Notes under the pieces: model-generated
The model's input: only the letters and a program-made list of their open reading frames with translations
The model's database searches: none
What the model was told of the DNA's origin: nothing
Position numbers and translations under genes: made by a program
Part shown: positions 33,975 to 45,385 of the stretch, piece after piece
Layout: each line of letters starts with the position of its first letter
Numbering within the stretch: the first letter of the stretch is position 1
DNA from: Sporopachydermia quercuum
Taxonomy: Eukaryota; Ascomycota; Sporopachydermiomycetes; Sporopachydermiales; Sporopachydermiaceae
Direction: 5' to 3'
DNA length: 64,000 bases
Assembly (NCBI GenBank): GCA_001599295.1
Contig: BCGN01000001.1
Coordinates: 682,001 to 746,000 of the forward strand

Positions 33975-34151
33975 ATAGCAAGGAGAAAGTGTGTGCATTA
34001 TCATCATAGCATATTTGTGTACTATAGAACAATAACTAAGCAAAAGTTGTCGTATATTTTTATGGTTATTAATCCCAAATGTACTAATTAATACACTGTA
34101 TTATTACCATATATAGATTACTATTAACGTTGTTATCAATTATACATTCTT

Positions 34152-34931
34152 TTAACCACGAATGAATTCACGTTTCATCTTTGGCTTCTTTGGAGCCACA
34201 GGCTTTGGTACATCTTGATAGATACCTGCAGTCATAGGGCTTCCTTGAATAGCAGGACTGAACAATGGTACAATAGTATTCATTTTGAATCCTCTTGGCT
34301 TTTGCATATCATGAGGTTTTATTTCTTTTAATTCTGGGGCGGGAACAAACTCATGAGGCGTTTCTTTTGTTGTTGGATGACTCTTAAGATACTCACTAAT
34401 TAATAAAAGCAATCGTCCTTTGTTAGGAACTGAAGCCTTTGTAGGTTTGCCATCTTCTTTCAAGAAAACTCTGACTCTTCCCATATTACCCCAATCTTGA
34501 GGATGTGTTTTATCTGTCTCTAATACTCCAATCATACCAAAACTCCTCACAGCGTCTAAAACAGTTTTCGCTAATGGATTCTCAACTGCGTTCTCCTTGC
34601 TAACTCTTCTCCCATTTTTNTGTGATCGATTCTTATCAAAATAACATGGGTAAACCAAAGAAAGCTCTTTCAGTTGTTCCATTTCATCATCATTTAATGA
34701 TTGACCTCCTGGTGTTTGATACACGTCTTTTCTGCCATCTGCACTAGGTCTGGTGACCATCGTAGATGTATTTGAAGATGNTGTTGCTTTAGAACTGGGA
34801 CCTGATTCATCTTCAAAACCTGGCAGTGGAACATGACTCCTAATTTCTTCCTGTTTACTAGGATCGAAATCTTCCATATCCATATCGAAGTTGTCAATAT
34901 CTTCGGGGTCTAATTCTTCTATCTTAGGCAT
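34152..34931 (-). CDS. SEC65: Signal recognition particle subunit Sec65 (SRP19)
   Basis: 259 residues. An acidic N-terminal extension of about 85 residues precedes the SRP19 domain, which opens VYPCYFDKNRS and GRRV and continues to about residue 190 (GRLLLLISEYL). The C-terminus is basic (PKKPKMKREF), as in other SRP19 proteins that bind the SRP RNA helices. Sec65 is needed for SRP54 to join SRP RNA and so for co-translational targeting to the ER. Undetermined bases fall in codons 51 and 104. Confidence 0.94.
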   Translation of the reverse strand: MPKIEELDPEDIDNFDMDMEDFDPSKQEEIRSHVPLPGFEDESGPSSKATXSSNTSTMVTRPSADGRKDVYQTPGGQSLNDDEMEQLKELSLVYPCYFDKNRSXKNGRRVSKENAVENPLAKTVLDAVRSFGMIGVLETDKTHPQDWGNMGRVRVFLKEDGKPTKASVPNKGRLLLLISEYLKSHPTTKETPHEFVPAPELKEIKPHDMQKPRGFKMNTIVPLFSPAIQGSPMTAGIYQDVPKPVAPKKPKMKREFIRG

Positions 34932-35802
34932 TTCGGAGACTTTATGATTTTATACAGGAAAATGATCGATGATCAAAGTAAACGAAACACTTCGTATTGA
35001 TATAATATCAATCAAATTAATAACCAAAATATTACCTCGTTCAATAGCCCTACGTAGTCTTACGAACGTTTCACTCTATTCATTCTCTCAATCGAATCAT
35101 GGTTCAGTTCAGCATCTACATACAAGATACAACATGTTTGTTCCCTTCATATGCTAACTATTACCATTTCTTTTTTCATCATGAACATCAATATTGTCCG
35201 AGAAAAGTATTTGTGGACACTTGATATTAGTTTCGAAGCTGTCCAATATCCCATATCCTATAGGTAGAAGAGCTTAGACACTAGTTATTCATGGCAAATG
35301 TCAGAGCTAACTTACAAGTTATGACATTCTAATGACATTTCTTCTAAATGTCCCAACATGAAAACCATGGTCATTCAATTCACTTGAGTGTTCTCTAGTT
35401 CTTTCGTTTACTTTCTTTGAATGCTTGTCAAATGTCTATTCTGTTTTATCTTAGTTACTGTTTGTCATCCTCAAATAAATAGATGTTAATCTGGCAGCTT
35501 AATCTGCAGATTTTTCATCAAACGTTTGGTAGAGCTGTGTACCTACAGCTTCTATCACTACCAGATATCCCTGAGAACATCAGATCATTGCTTCACTCTT
35601 CTTATCTGATTGATACATTGTCCAACATCTGTAGATTACCTGAAGTAATAGAATTGTTGATTAGCGGATCATACTGAATTATCAAAGTGGAAATCCATTG
35701 AAATCTACTAATTACATGGGCTCTTACAACACCAGGAGGACCGCACCCTAGAGACTCCCACCATATACCTGACGCTTCTATTTCTTCATTCTGTTTCTCA
35801 CA
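34932..35802. other. Divergent intergenic region SEC65/RRN9
   Basis: About 870 bp with the promoters of both genes. An ATG frame of 64 codons (35483-35677) shows no family signal and no splice sites that would join it to the gene at 35803. I leave it uncalled. Confidence 0.4.
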
Positions 35803-36864
35803 ATGGGTTACTCAAGAAGAAGGGAAATCATCAAGCGAACGTTTGAAAAAGAAGTAGACAAACTAAATGAGCCCTCAAATGCCAAATTCTCGCAGGAGAG
35901 ACAAGAAACATTACGTCTGATAAGAGATCTAGTGTCAGCATCAAGTGAATTACAATTCATTGAAGAAAGATACCGTTTGAACCTATCTCTGCATCTATAC
36001 TCTTCTTTCCTTCTCCATATAGAAACGCCTCATTTTCCTGATAAAGATTGGTGTGGTTGGCCATTACCTGCCACAAAAGCTCTGAAACCTTTACATCAAG
36101 ATATATATGTAAATGAAGATGCCATTACTGGGATCAACGATAAAGATTCAAATGATCCATTAAATATTCATAATGATAATCAATTCAAGGATGACATATG
36201 GGCAGTCGACAGTTTACAGTTTGAATTAAATGCTGTTTATCGAACGTTTATTTCAAAAGCAATCAAACTGAATAATGAAAAGCAGAAAGAGTTATTAAAG
36301 AAGAGACTAATAGACTCTGGTTCAGTTAGTGACAAAAAATATAGATTTCTAGATATCATTGTTGAACCAGTGCCAAAGCTGTTCCCATCACAAGAGAAGC
36401 AATTAATTGGGATCATCAGTAAAATTATTCGGAAATTATTTAAATCACCAAATATCCGAACAAAGATCCCTCCAAATAATGATATTTTTGATACTCAAGC
36501 GTTTCGACAATTATCATGGATTGATGTGATGAACATATGTATCCCATTAATACAAGACAAGTCAAATGGGCTAATAATGAAGAGAATATTCAAAAGATGC
36601 AATAACTTGTTTAATAGCAAGAAGGTTGCAGAGTATAAGAAATACAGGAGATTGAATGGAGTTTATAAAGAAGGGATGAGACGTGGAAAGAATAATGATG
36701 ACAGTAGTAATGGTGATAGCAATGACGATTGGAGTTTACGAGATATACCAGGAGAAAAGCTTGAAAGTATAGGAAAGCATCGTATGATAAGAAATGAGCT
36801 GCATGAATTGAAACATTTTACAACAAAGAGAATGATGAGGGTGAAGAATTTATTAGATGAGTAG
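35803..36864 (+). CDS. RRN9: Probable RNA polymerase I upstream activating factor subunit Rrn9
   Basis: 353 residues, close to S. cerevisiae Rrn9 (365). The best evidence is a block near residues 60-95, NLSLHLYSSFLLHIETP followed by CGWPLP, which resembles the short Rrn9 family domain (a helix with LYSAxLL followed by a Trp-Pro). The rest is charged and poorly conserved: an acidic Asp/Asn stretch at about 108-135 and a basic helical end (RNELHELKHFTTKRMMRVKNLL). Rrn9 belongs to UAF, which binds the rDNA promoter for Pol I. The assignment is from memory of the motif, so another nuclear protein is possible. Its 3' end converges with MDM1, 187 bp away. Confidence 0.55.
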   Translation: MGYSRRREIIKRTFEKEVDKLNEPSNAKFSQERQETLRLIRDLVSASSELQFIEERYRLNLSLHLYSSFLLHIETPHFPDKDWCGWPLPATKALKPLHQDIYVNEDAITGINDKDSNDPLNIHNDNQFKDDIWAVDSLQFELNAVYRTFISKAIKLNNEKQKELLKKRLIDSGSVSDKKYRFLDIIVEPVPKLFPSQEKQLIGIISKIIRKLFKSPNIRTKIPPNNDIFDTQAFRQLSWIDVMNICIPLIQDKSNGLIMKRIFKRCNNLFNSKKVAEYKKYRRLNGVYKEGMRRGKNNDDSSNGDSNDDWSLRDIPGEKLESIGKHRMIRNELHELKHFTTKRMMRVKNLLDE

Positions 36865-37051
36865 ATAATTTGTATAATATAATAAGAAGCAATAGAAAGC
36901 AATAGGAAAATACGAATGCATAGAAAACAATGTCAATATAAATCAGCTTTACTGCCTTTCATATTTAACTGCCATCCACTAAATATAAAGTAATAACCTG
37001 TTATTACTTTATTCACATTACATTTATACAGTCATAACCATACACTGATCC

Positions 37052-40000
37052 TTACCTTCTATCTACCAACTCAGGAAATATGACACATAAGGCTTCATCC
37101 AGTAGCTGATACACTAATTGAGCATTCAAAATAGGATTCTGAATCATATGAAATAACATCGAAGATGCGTATTTACTACTAGAATTCCCAATCACCATTG
37201 CAAATGAATCATTTATCAGTCGGTCTAATGATTGTCTCGCATTCCTTTTAACATTAGACTTTTCACTTTTACTTCTTGGTTCTCCTCTTGGTTTAAACAT
37301 TCTATTATTATCCCATAACGACTCCTTTACACTACTAAAAATGTCAACCATCTTACTGTCAGTTTGGAAATAAACGACTTGATCCCGAACTAATCTTTCT
37401 ATAGTTCCTCCTAGAATTTGTTGTAATAGTATCAAAATAGCCCTTCCTCGGAATCCACCATTTCCTCTATTTAAACCAAACACATTCAGGAATAAATCAC
37501 AAATTGGCTTAGCAAATGATTTATTACTATCACCTACTTGGTTATCATCAAAAAGCTCCAATTCATGTTGAATCTCATTCTGCATACCATTACCTTTAGA
37601 ACTAGTATTCATACTCATATTAATATTTCTACTACCTCCCAACCTACCATTTCTGTTCCCATAATCATCATCGTATCCTAAACTAGCAAATCCACTTTTC
37701 AAAAGCTCTTCTTCTTCATTAAGAGAAGGAATAACAAAACTCTCAGAAGATAGAAAAGATCTAAACGCCCTACTACGACATATTTCCGGGATTGTTAATA
37801 AGTCCTGTAAATACTTCTCTAGAGCAACTCTTCTGTAATCAGCAAACGATTTCTGTTGAAATTTCAGTACAACTCTTTTTTTTGGGAAGTCCAGTCTCCT
37901 TACTTTCGGATTAATTTTCAAGTACTCATGTAATTTATAGAACTGTGAATATCTTCTACCAACCAGCCATCCTGCACTTATGGTACTCTCACTAGTATTG
38001 CTATTGCCATTGCCATTATTTATGTTATTTGAAAATCTTTGAACTTCAATAATATAGACAATATATTCACGAGAATTAGAACCTTTCTCAAGAATGTAAG
38101 ATTGGATTCTAATTTTTGATTTCCCATACAAGTTATTATCACTTTCTTGAATAATGTATTGTTGTTTTTGAAGTTCTTTCGATCTCAGTTCTTGTTTTAA
38201 GCTTGATTTTGATTTTTTTAAGATCCTCAGTTCTGATGTGTTATTTGTTAACTCTGCTTTATTTATCAGCTGATCAATAACTGCTTCTTGTCTTGTTAAT
38301 CTATCGATATCGATTGCTAACTGTTTGATAGCCTCTGTTAGTCCTAAATCTCCTGGAGCAGCGAAATGAAGCTGGCTAGTATCGGGAGCGTTAGTGGTAG
38401 CAAGATCATTAGAATTTGTTTTAGTATCCCCATCATCCGCATTGATTTCGAGACTATTATTGATACTACTATCACCCTTATCGGAATCGGAGAAAATCTC
38501 AGAATCAGAGTCATCAGAGAAAAACAACTTGTTCTTCAGATGGGTCATTTGAGGATTTATGCTCAACACTTTATTAGATATTAAGCTATCACCACTTTCA
38601 TTTAAAGCTAGCAGCTTATCAGAATCAATTTCATTCATAGTATTAGTAGTACTGCTACTACTATCATCATAATCGGACAACTGATTATTAGTACTAGTAG
38701 TGATGTTATTGGTTTTTGAGAATGAGGATCCTAGGACTGAAATATGTGAAATAGATGTTGAGCTATTGTTACCTATCATTGATTTAGGTCTGATAAAAGG
38801 AGAAGAATCGATTAGCGTCGATCTAGATGATTTTGATTTTGATATTGATGTAGATGACGGCTCAGTATCTGATAATTTAGCAGTACTAGAACCAACACCA
38901 GTATTTGCAGCTGAGGATGTAGTTGATAGTCTAATTGAAGAACTACCTCTAAGATAATTATCAAGTTCCTGTTTTTCTATTTTACGCTGCTTGTCAATAA
39001 AAGACTGGGATTTTGCTCTTGAATGCGATTGAGAAGGTCGAGTATCAGTAGAATTGGCGGGAGGATTGTGGCTACTACTGTTTTTATTGTGGGGGCTAAT
39101 GGAATTCTCAGTTGAATCATCATTCGAATTCATTATTTCATTGAAAGCAGTTTCAACAGCTTTCACTACATTATCCCCAATAAGCTCCGGCTTGACATTA
39201 CCAGAATTATCAGTGTAGTCATCGAATTCTCCATTTGAATCATCAGCAAACTCTCCAGAGATGTCGCCTTGATCGGTGATTACATCTAACTGTTGTAGAT
39301 CATCACCTGTGGACTTGTTGTAATTATTGATTTTATAGTTGACACTTTTAATGCTTTTCTCATAATTATTAGAGAAAACACTATCTGTTGCGGTTCTGTT
39401 GATAGTACTGGTATTACTAGTACTACTAGTTTTGATATTGGAATTAATACTTTCATCATATGCTAAATACTTTAGAAACAAGTCTGATTTCTTGAATGCA
39501 GGAAGATCCTTTTTAGACATTCTAAGGAAAATATCGTCTTGGGATTCGAGTAGTTTTGCCCTTGCTTTAATGTATAATTTCTGATTGGATTTTGTTCTGA
39601 GATTAGCCGGAAAAATAGTATTCTCCACCAAAGCATTATTATTATTATTATTGTTGTTGTTGTTGATAACTAATTCATTCTGTTTATCTGACTCAATTTT
39701 ATGAGTGAACTTAGCAACAGAATCATAAACGTCTTTTCGTAGTTTCAGTAAAGGTTTATCGAAATAAGAGTGAAAGATTTGAATAATATCTTCAGAATTT
39801 GACATATCAAAAGAGACACTTAAGGCCATATCAGACAATGCATCTGAACTATCATCACTGTCGACATTGGTATTGGATGAAATATATGCTGAATTGTTAT
39901 TAAGGTCGTTATCGTTGTTATTATTACTCATTTGATGCTGTGCGTTGCTTGATGGTATATGAATATCAGGTAAAGTGTTATTTGGATCGAATAATGAATT

Positions 40001-42028
40001 TTCATCGGTGATAGCATCCTTAATAAAACCATTGATAAACGCTGTAACTCCTTTACTAGTATCTTCCTCTGCGTGTCGAGAATGACCCACTGGTTCCAAA
40101 GGGTTTCTGATACCATCAACAGTTGACCAGTACTGAAGAAGATCTATCCTATTGCATTGTTCCATAAACTCCATGAAGAAAGATAATGCAGAAGGGTCTG
40201 AGAGAACGTCACGCAGTGTCATGCTTTCTCTAGGATCTACTAATAATGAGCTTTCAGAAAGAATTGGTTTGTTTGTAATGTTATCAATGTTAGCACTGTT
40301 GCTGCTGTTGCTATTAGTATCATGATTGCTGTTGCTAATGAGGTTGTTAGTATTGTTATTGTTACTACTGATAGCGGTACCAGTGATAATCTGAATTCTA
40401 CTTTCAATCATGTTCTTGAGCTCACGGAGACGTTTAACATATAATTGACTAGCATTCGGGTCCTTCAATGCCCGTTTTAACTGAACTGTAATATAGTACC
40501 TATTTTGTCTGAACTGCGCTAGATTGTTCATTTTTGATAAGTGTTTTATGATTTTTTCGTATGATGATTGAGACATTCCTGGCTTCATTATCGTTACCAA
40601 AGGTCTTTTATCAAGATTACTAATACTTGGCTTCCGAGTAATTGTCTTGCTCGAACTAAAGCTTTTAAATGGTTTCGAACTGAGTATAGATGCCGATGCT
40701 GAAGCTGGTCTGTTGAAAGAAGAGCTATTGGTACCAATAGAGGCGTTGGTGTAATTGGTTTTAGGATTCCCGTTTCCAATATTGGCTCTATTATCAGTGA
40801 ATTCATCGTCATCTATATCGTCATCATCATCATAACCATCAACTCTTTTAACATATTCATCAAGATAGGGATCATTTGATATCTCACTAGCATGTTGATC
40901 CAATGCTGCTCTTAGTTTCCTTACTTGGTCCCTATCTTTCAAAGTAGCTTCTGCTATACGTAATATCTGTTGATTATAGAAATCTGAATCCGATAGCATA
41001 TTCATGATAGGATAGAAAATACAACAAGCTAATAATTCTCTCAGTAGAATTGTAACAACTCTTGAATTTTGAATGTCTAGCCGTTGTGGTAATAATAAAG
41101 GAATTATCAACTCACAGGTCTTTCTTAGCCATTCTTTCTCACTTTTTTCTAGTCCCTTACCGCTTATTAACTTAAACGATGAAATGGCAGGATGAAGATG
41201 CATAGTTCCATTCTTTAAGTGTTTTGCTTTTAAATTCTGCTCGAACTGTTCAGCAATTGCTTCACTCAATTCTTCAGATTCTGTTAAATCACCTTTTGCA
41301 GCTTTATTTCTTACTTGGTTATTTGCCTCAACAAACTGCTGGAAATGAGATGCAAATATTGGTATTAATTTAAAAACAAGGAATGATGATAAGTCAATTT
41401 TTTGCTCTTTGAACCTCTCGACAAAACTCTTTAGCAGTAAGTGTAAAATGTTCTTTATCTCATTTATTAACGATTGATCGGTTGATAGTTTAGCATACCA
41501 TGAGTTAACAAATGATTCCATTACGAGATCAATCATATCATTTGTCAACCGATTCAATTCATCATTATCTTCAAAAATAACACTAGTGTCCGTTGAAGTA
41601 CCTGCTTCCAAAATATTTCTTTCATAGTCCCAGTCGTAATTATCAGTCGATTGTTCAAACTTAAACGCTCTGAATAACGTCGATGATTCAGATTTGTAAT
41701 ACGGCGAAAGATGTTTGATCGATTCATTTGAATGCTGTTCAGCTAGGATATAGAAGATGATGAAACCAGAAAATGCAGTTAAAGCAAATATGAAAGACAA
41801 CAAGTGACGGAATAAAAATCTAATTAACCATTGAATAAAGAAGACTGATAATGACGCTATAACTATCACAAGAGTAAAAGTTAAAGGTGATATCTTAGAC
41901 TCAATGCTGGGCATAGAAGTAGTAGGATCTGTTCTGACATTTGAGGAACTGTTGATAGTACTCTCACCATTGTTTGATGGTTTATGATTATTATCCCCTG
42001 AAACTGATTTCTCTTTGGATTCAACCAT
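37052..42028 (-). CDS. MDM1: ER-anchored sorting nexin Mdm1 (PXA-RGS-PX-nexin C)
   Basis: 1,658 residues, longer than S. cerevisiae Mdm1 (1,127). Domain order fits the SNX13/14/25-Mdm1 group: a Ser/Asn N-tail, an ER membrane hairpin at about 46-98 (TFTLVIVIASLSVFFIQWL onward), a PXA domain about 160-380, an RGS-like domain from about 600 (LRDVLSDPSALSFFMEFMEQ), a PX domain about 1306-1425 (WLVGRRYSQFYKLHEYL, PKKR) and a nexin C-terminal domain about 1516-1658. Mdm1 tethers the ER to the vacuole and binds lipids through PX. The extra length is low-complexity Asn/Ser/Asp spacer, including a poly-Asn run near residue 790 and a long Ser-rich linker between RGS and PX. Confidence 0.93.
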   Translation of the reverse strand: MVESKEKSVSGDNNHKPSNNGESTINSSSNVRTDPTTSMPSIESKISPLTFTLVIVIASLSVFFIQWLIRFLFRHLLSFIFALTAFSGFIIFYILAEQHSNESIKHLSPYYKSESSTLFRAFKFEQSTDNYDWDYERNILEAGTSTDTSVIFEDNDELNRLTNDMIDLVMESFVNSWYAKLSTDQSLINEIKNILHLLLKSFVERFKEQKIDLSSFLVFKLIPIFASHFQQFVEANNQVRNKAAKGDLTESEELSEAIAEQFEQNLKAKHLKNGTMHLHPAISSFKLISGKGLEKSEKEWLRKTCELIIPLLLPQRLDIQNSRVVTILLRELLACCIFYPIMNMLSDSDFYNQQILRIAEATLKDRDQVRKLRAALDQHASEISNDPYLDEYVKRVDGYDDDDDIDDDEFTDNRANIGNGNPKTNYTNASIGTNSSSFNRPASASASILSSKPFKSFSSSKTITRKPSISNLDKRPLVTIMKPGMSQSSYEKIIKHLSKMNNLAQFRQNRYYITVQLKRALKDPNASQLYVKRLRELKNMIESRIQIITGTAISSNNNNTNNLISNSNHDTNSNSSNSANIDNITNKPILSESSLLVDPRESMTLRDVLSDPSALSFFMEFMEQCNRIDLLQYWSTVDGIRNPLEPVGHSRHAEEDTSKGVTAFINGFIKDAITDENSLFDPNNTLPDIHIPSSNAQHQMSNNNNDNDLNNNSAYISSNTNVDSDDSSDALSDMALSVSFDMSNSEDIIQIFHSYFDKPLLKLRKDVYDSVAKFTHKIESDKQNELVINNNNNNNNNNALVENTIFPANLRTKSNQKLYIKARAKLLESQDDIFLRMSKKDLPAFKKSDLFLKYLAYDESINSNIKTSSTSNTSTINRTATDSVFSNNYEKSIKSVNYKINNYNKSTGDDLQQLDVITDQGDISGEFADDSNGEFDDYTDNSGNVKPELIGDNVVKAVETAFNEIMNSNDDSTENSISPHNKNSSSHNPPANSTDTRPSQSHSRAKSQSFIDKQRKIEKQELDNYLRGSSSIRLSTTSSAANTGVGSSTAKLSDTEPSSTSISKSKSSRSTLIDSSPFIRPKSMIGNNSSTSISHISVLGSSFSKTNNITTSTNNQLSDYDDSSSSTTNTMNEIDSDKLLALNESGDSLISNKVLSINPQMTHLKNKLFFSDDSDSEIFSDSDKGDSSINNSLEINADDGDTKTNSNDLATTNAPDTSQLHFAAPGDLGLTEAIKQLAIDIDRLTRQEAVIDQLINKAELTNNTSELRILKKSKSSLKQELRSKELQKQQYIIQESDNNLYGKSKIRIQSYILEKGSNSREYIVYIIEVQRFSNNINNGNGNSNTSESTISAGWLVGRRYSQFYKLHEYLKINPKVRRLDFPKKRVVLKFQQKSFADYRRVALEKYLQDLLTIPEICRSRAFRSFLSSESFVIPSLNEEEELLKSGFASLGYDDDYGNRNGRLGGSRNINMSMNTSSKGNGMQNEIQHELELFDDNQVGDSNKSFAKPICDLFLNVFGLNRGNGGFRGRAILILLQQILGGTIERLVRDQVVYFQTDSKMVDIFSSVKESLWDNNRMFKPRGEPRSKSEKSNVKRNARQSLDRLINDSFAMVIGNSSSKYASSMLFHMIQNPILNAQLVYQLLDEALCVIFPELVDRR
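39635..39666. repeat. Trinucleotide run (ATT/GTT)n coding poly-Asn in MDM1
   Basis: On the minus strand it reads AAC/AAT codons, giving about ten consecutive asparagines. The length stays in frame, so it is expected to vary by whole codons. Confidence 0.9.
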
Positions 42029-43144
42029 TATTCTAGTTTATCATTATGATTTAGTAGTTGTAACAAAGATAATCATACACATGCTCTTTTTGAGGAGGAG
42101 GAAGAGGATGTGGAGAAACAGTAGTTTCTTTAATGTTAAGCTTTATAAGTTAACACGAAAGTAAAACAAAAAGTGTAAAAATCAAATTATTAAAATTGCG
42201 CTGCAGACCCTTGCAAGTGCATCGACGACTGACCGTCCTTCAATTGATAATGAATAAAATATGATCACAAGTAATTATTTCGTTGGAAGGGACAGGCACA
42301 AATTAATACTCTCTCACATAAATTATTATAATAGATACAAAGAGCTTCTTGTGCACTAAGCTGCATGATATCTGCATATCAGAAAACCTTGTTTATTCTC
42401 GATTGGTGACTAGAATACTATTCATTAAATAATCAGTGTCTTTCCAGAATTAATCAATTACAGATAATATAAATTGTATTAAACTTAGTAGAAAAATAGA
42501 ATGTGATTCAATTATCTGCCGGTAAGTTTTCATTGCTTGTAGAGAACGATCTAATTACCTTATCAATGTTTATGTGTTGACACTTTCTCTAGATACAGAA
42601 ATACACTACATATTCATGCACTGTATGCATGCCCTGTAGAAACTTTGGAAACCTTTCGTACAAATGAACGAAAAGATCCAGAGAGTGGAATAGTGTATAG
42701 CTAGGGGTTCATCTTCAATCAATCAATTTTCATTTGTATTATGAGCCTACTCATTGCCTATCTATGTTTCTTATCCTCCTTGTTAGCTTGAAGGAGATAT
42801 TGCAAAAGTTCTACAACAGCAGTAATAAATGATGTGCTCACGACACATACAATAGTTTATTTAGATTAATGAATATAAAATGCGAAGACAATATAAAAAC
42901 AAAAGAACGATTCAAAATAAAACTTAGAATGGACAACTTCTGAAAAGAATAAAACCAAACAAGAAAGGTAATTTAAATTGGTTGATTCGTAAATCACCAA
43001 TGAGAAAATTTCTGTAGTGAGATATCGAATAAGTCGAGAAATTCACTCGCACTTGAACAGAAATTATGACAATTGAAATTCTCAACCAATTGACTACCTA
43101 ATATTTCATTTTCATCGGATGAGTCAAATATCAAATCAAAATAG
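42029..43144. other. Intergenic between MDM1 and COX5
   Basis: About 1.1 kb with the MDM1 promoter and the COX5 3' UTR. On the minus strand a roughly 47-codon open stretch (about 43000-43140) has no ATG and runs past the COX5 stop in another frame. No gene is called. Confidence 0.4.
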
Positions 43145-43618
43145 TTATTTTGCGGCAGGAGGACTTTGAACTTGGTCGTAAGTAGAGAAAGGATTGGCGT
43201 TGTTGGCCTTCAAGACCTCGTTGCTGGCTTCTTGCCATTCACGGTTCAAGGTCTTTGGTTGTTGACCACCGAAGTAACGGACGAAAGCAAAAAGACTGCT
43301 AGAGATGGTTAAGCCAATAAGAACACCACCAAAGATCTTTAATTTGTCACCTTCAGAGTGAATTGGCTTTCTTGGTCCCCAAGCACCATATTCAATGTAC
43401 CAAGAAGCTTGCTTTTCAGGTAAGGAGAGATCCTTCCATGATCCCTTTTGACGTTCAGCTAATAAAGAAACAATATCTTGTTGCTCTTCGCTGGTCATTC
43501 CTTCCCATCTGGTTTGGAGATCTGCTATGATTGGTTTGGAGATAGGCGTAGATGAGGCATATCTCAATCCGCCAATTCTGGTGCTAGGTAAAACTGATCT
43601 AAGAGAAGTTCTGAACAT
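43145..43618 (-). CDS. COX5: Cytochrome c oxidase subunit 5 (COX4 of mammals)
   Basis: 157 residues, close to S. cerevisiae Cox5a/b (about 152). A presequence (MFRTSLRSVLPSTR onward) is followed by the matrix part with GSWKDLSLPEKQASWYIEYG, WGPRKP, one membrane helix (LKIFGGVLIGLTISSSLFAFV) and the intermembrane tail REWQEASNE. It is a nuclear-encoded subunit of respiratory complex IV. The frame is open to 43699, but the extra 27 residues precede a standard mitochondrial start, so the ATG at 43616-43618 is used. Only one copy is in this window; whether the genome has A and B forms cannot be seen here. Confidence 0.95.
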   Translation of the reverse strand: MFRTSLRSVLPSTRIGGLRYASSTPISKPIIADLQTRWEGMTSEEQQDIVSLLAERQKGSWKDLSLPEKQASWYIEYGAWGPRKPIHSEGDKLKIFGGVLIGLTISSSLFAFVRYFGGQQPKTLNREWQEASNEVLKANNANPFSTYDQVQSPPAAK

Positions 43619-45385
43619 TTTTATACTTATAATGCTATGTCTATTGAAAATGAGTGTTAGTAAATATAATTTGAGAACAAATGATTCTCCACTATTCAAC
43701 TAATGAGCTATTTCTTCCATGTCTAAAAAGTTAGAAGGAATTCAAGCACATTAAAGACGAACAATGAACAAACTGATCACCCAGAACCAACCTTAACAAT
43801 CTGCTAAAAAATGGTATCAATAAGCTAAATAAGAAGTCTCTAACAACACAATTTATACTATGTTTAACCTCCAATTGACGAATATTCGATATCAGTATCA
43901 TATTCAACCTATTACAGCTATTCCATATTCCAATCGTTTCAATACCAAATAATATTATTTAGACATGGTAGGCAGGTTTTTTGCACGAAAACTTTAAGCT
44001 CCATCTTAATCACACCACTTGATATGAGATCCCCCATTCACCCAAACATCTGAAAAATAGTGGGCCCTTGTTTTAATGTAATAGACCCTTTCCTCTCACT
44101 GCTTGTGGTATTCCATTTATTTCAATTGCGCTGTTGAATTCATTTTTTGAGTTTTCTGATGTACTGAAAGAATCCCGAGTTCTCTGACAAAAAAATCAAA
44201 AAAAAAACAAGACAATTCTCTTTGTGCTCGTGGTATCTACTAAAACATTGTTCATGTACTCATTTCCTTCACATCACGTCTCATCTTGTGATCATCAACC
44301 AATCAAACTGTTGTACCTCTTACCCAGACCCTCTAGTCAGCCAATGGCTGGAAGAACAAACAATACAATGAAAGCCATCTCAAAAGCGCCAATATCAACC
44401 AACCAGAGAGCCTGGAAACAATGAAATCAAATAACATTAATCGCAAATAGCACATTACTGTTTGAAATAATTGGATGATAAAAACGAAAACTGGATATTT
44501 CAAGATATCAATTTATGTACTTCATACAAAAAAAAAATTCAATTGCTGGCGACCATTAATTCTGGTGCGATTTGTGCCATATCATCCATATTCTTCCCAT
44601 TCAACGCAAATTCCTTCACTCAGTTTGTTCATGATAGTCTTCAATTCCACACAATATATAAACTTACAGTAAAACTGACAACAATCAATGCAAAAAACTC
44701 TGATGTCGAAAGGCTGATGGCGAACAATTTCTCATATTCAAGTTGTATCTTATGAACATTATCGCATATGAACAAGTCTCGTAGCACTTGTAGTCAATGA
44801 AAAGGAAGAAAGAAGCAAAGCTGTCCGCGAAGTTACGGAGAATTCTCACAGTTTGATTTTCTAAATAAGGTTTGACTGACTTCAAGTCTCATCTTGAGTA
44901 CTTGTCAAGGGTCTGTATGGGCTTAAAGTGTCTTATTTGGGGTGATGAGACGAGGCCAAGTAAGATGATCAAGATGGTCTGATTTGAGGGCATTATTCAA
45001 TAGTAAGAAATTGCATATATTATCAGTTCGTTCTTATAGATATGGAGGGAGAGTTCGGCAATTAAGAACTTGAGGAGCAGGCAAACAACATGCCATATGT
45101 TGTTCTATACATACAGGTCATGCAATAAATAGTTGGAAGGTTTGGTAAGTAGGTAGATGTACCATTGGTCAGTTAATGTTGAATATCTTGTGGTTACTCA
45201 CACCTACTCAATTGGTTTGATGGACTAGAACGATTGCAGGTTGATAGCACTTATTTCGTTGCAGTGATATATATTTTAGCTAAATAAAATATAACTATAA
45301 AGTGAATATGATACATATACTATTGTACAGTAGCGCTGAGGATAGAATTCAATTGGACAGCATGCGATCATACCGTTGGTGTTAG
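43619..45385. other. Long intergenic region between COX5 and HOS4
   Basis: About 1.77 kb. Frames at 44224-44424 and 44471-44755 open with GTG or TTG, are rich in Ser, Pro, Ile or Phe and resemble nothing known. No tRNA or other RNA gene was recognised. Confidence 0.4.

Noticed and set aside
35483-35677. 64-codon ATG frame upstream of RRN9
   Set aside because: No splice donor joins it to the downstream gene and it resembles no known protein.
44224-44755. Overlapping frames between COX5 and HOS4
   Set aside because: The longer ones open with GTG or TTG only, have low-complexity content, and no homologue is recognised.
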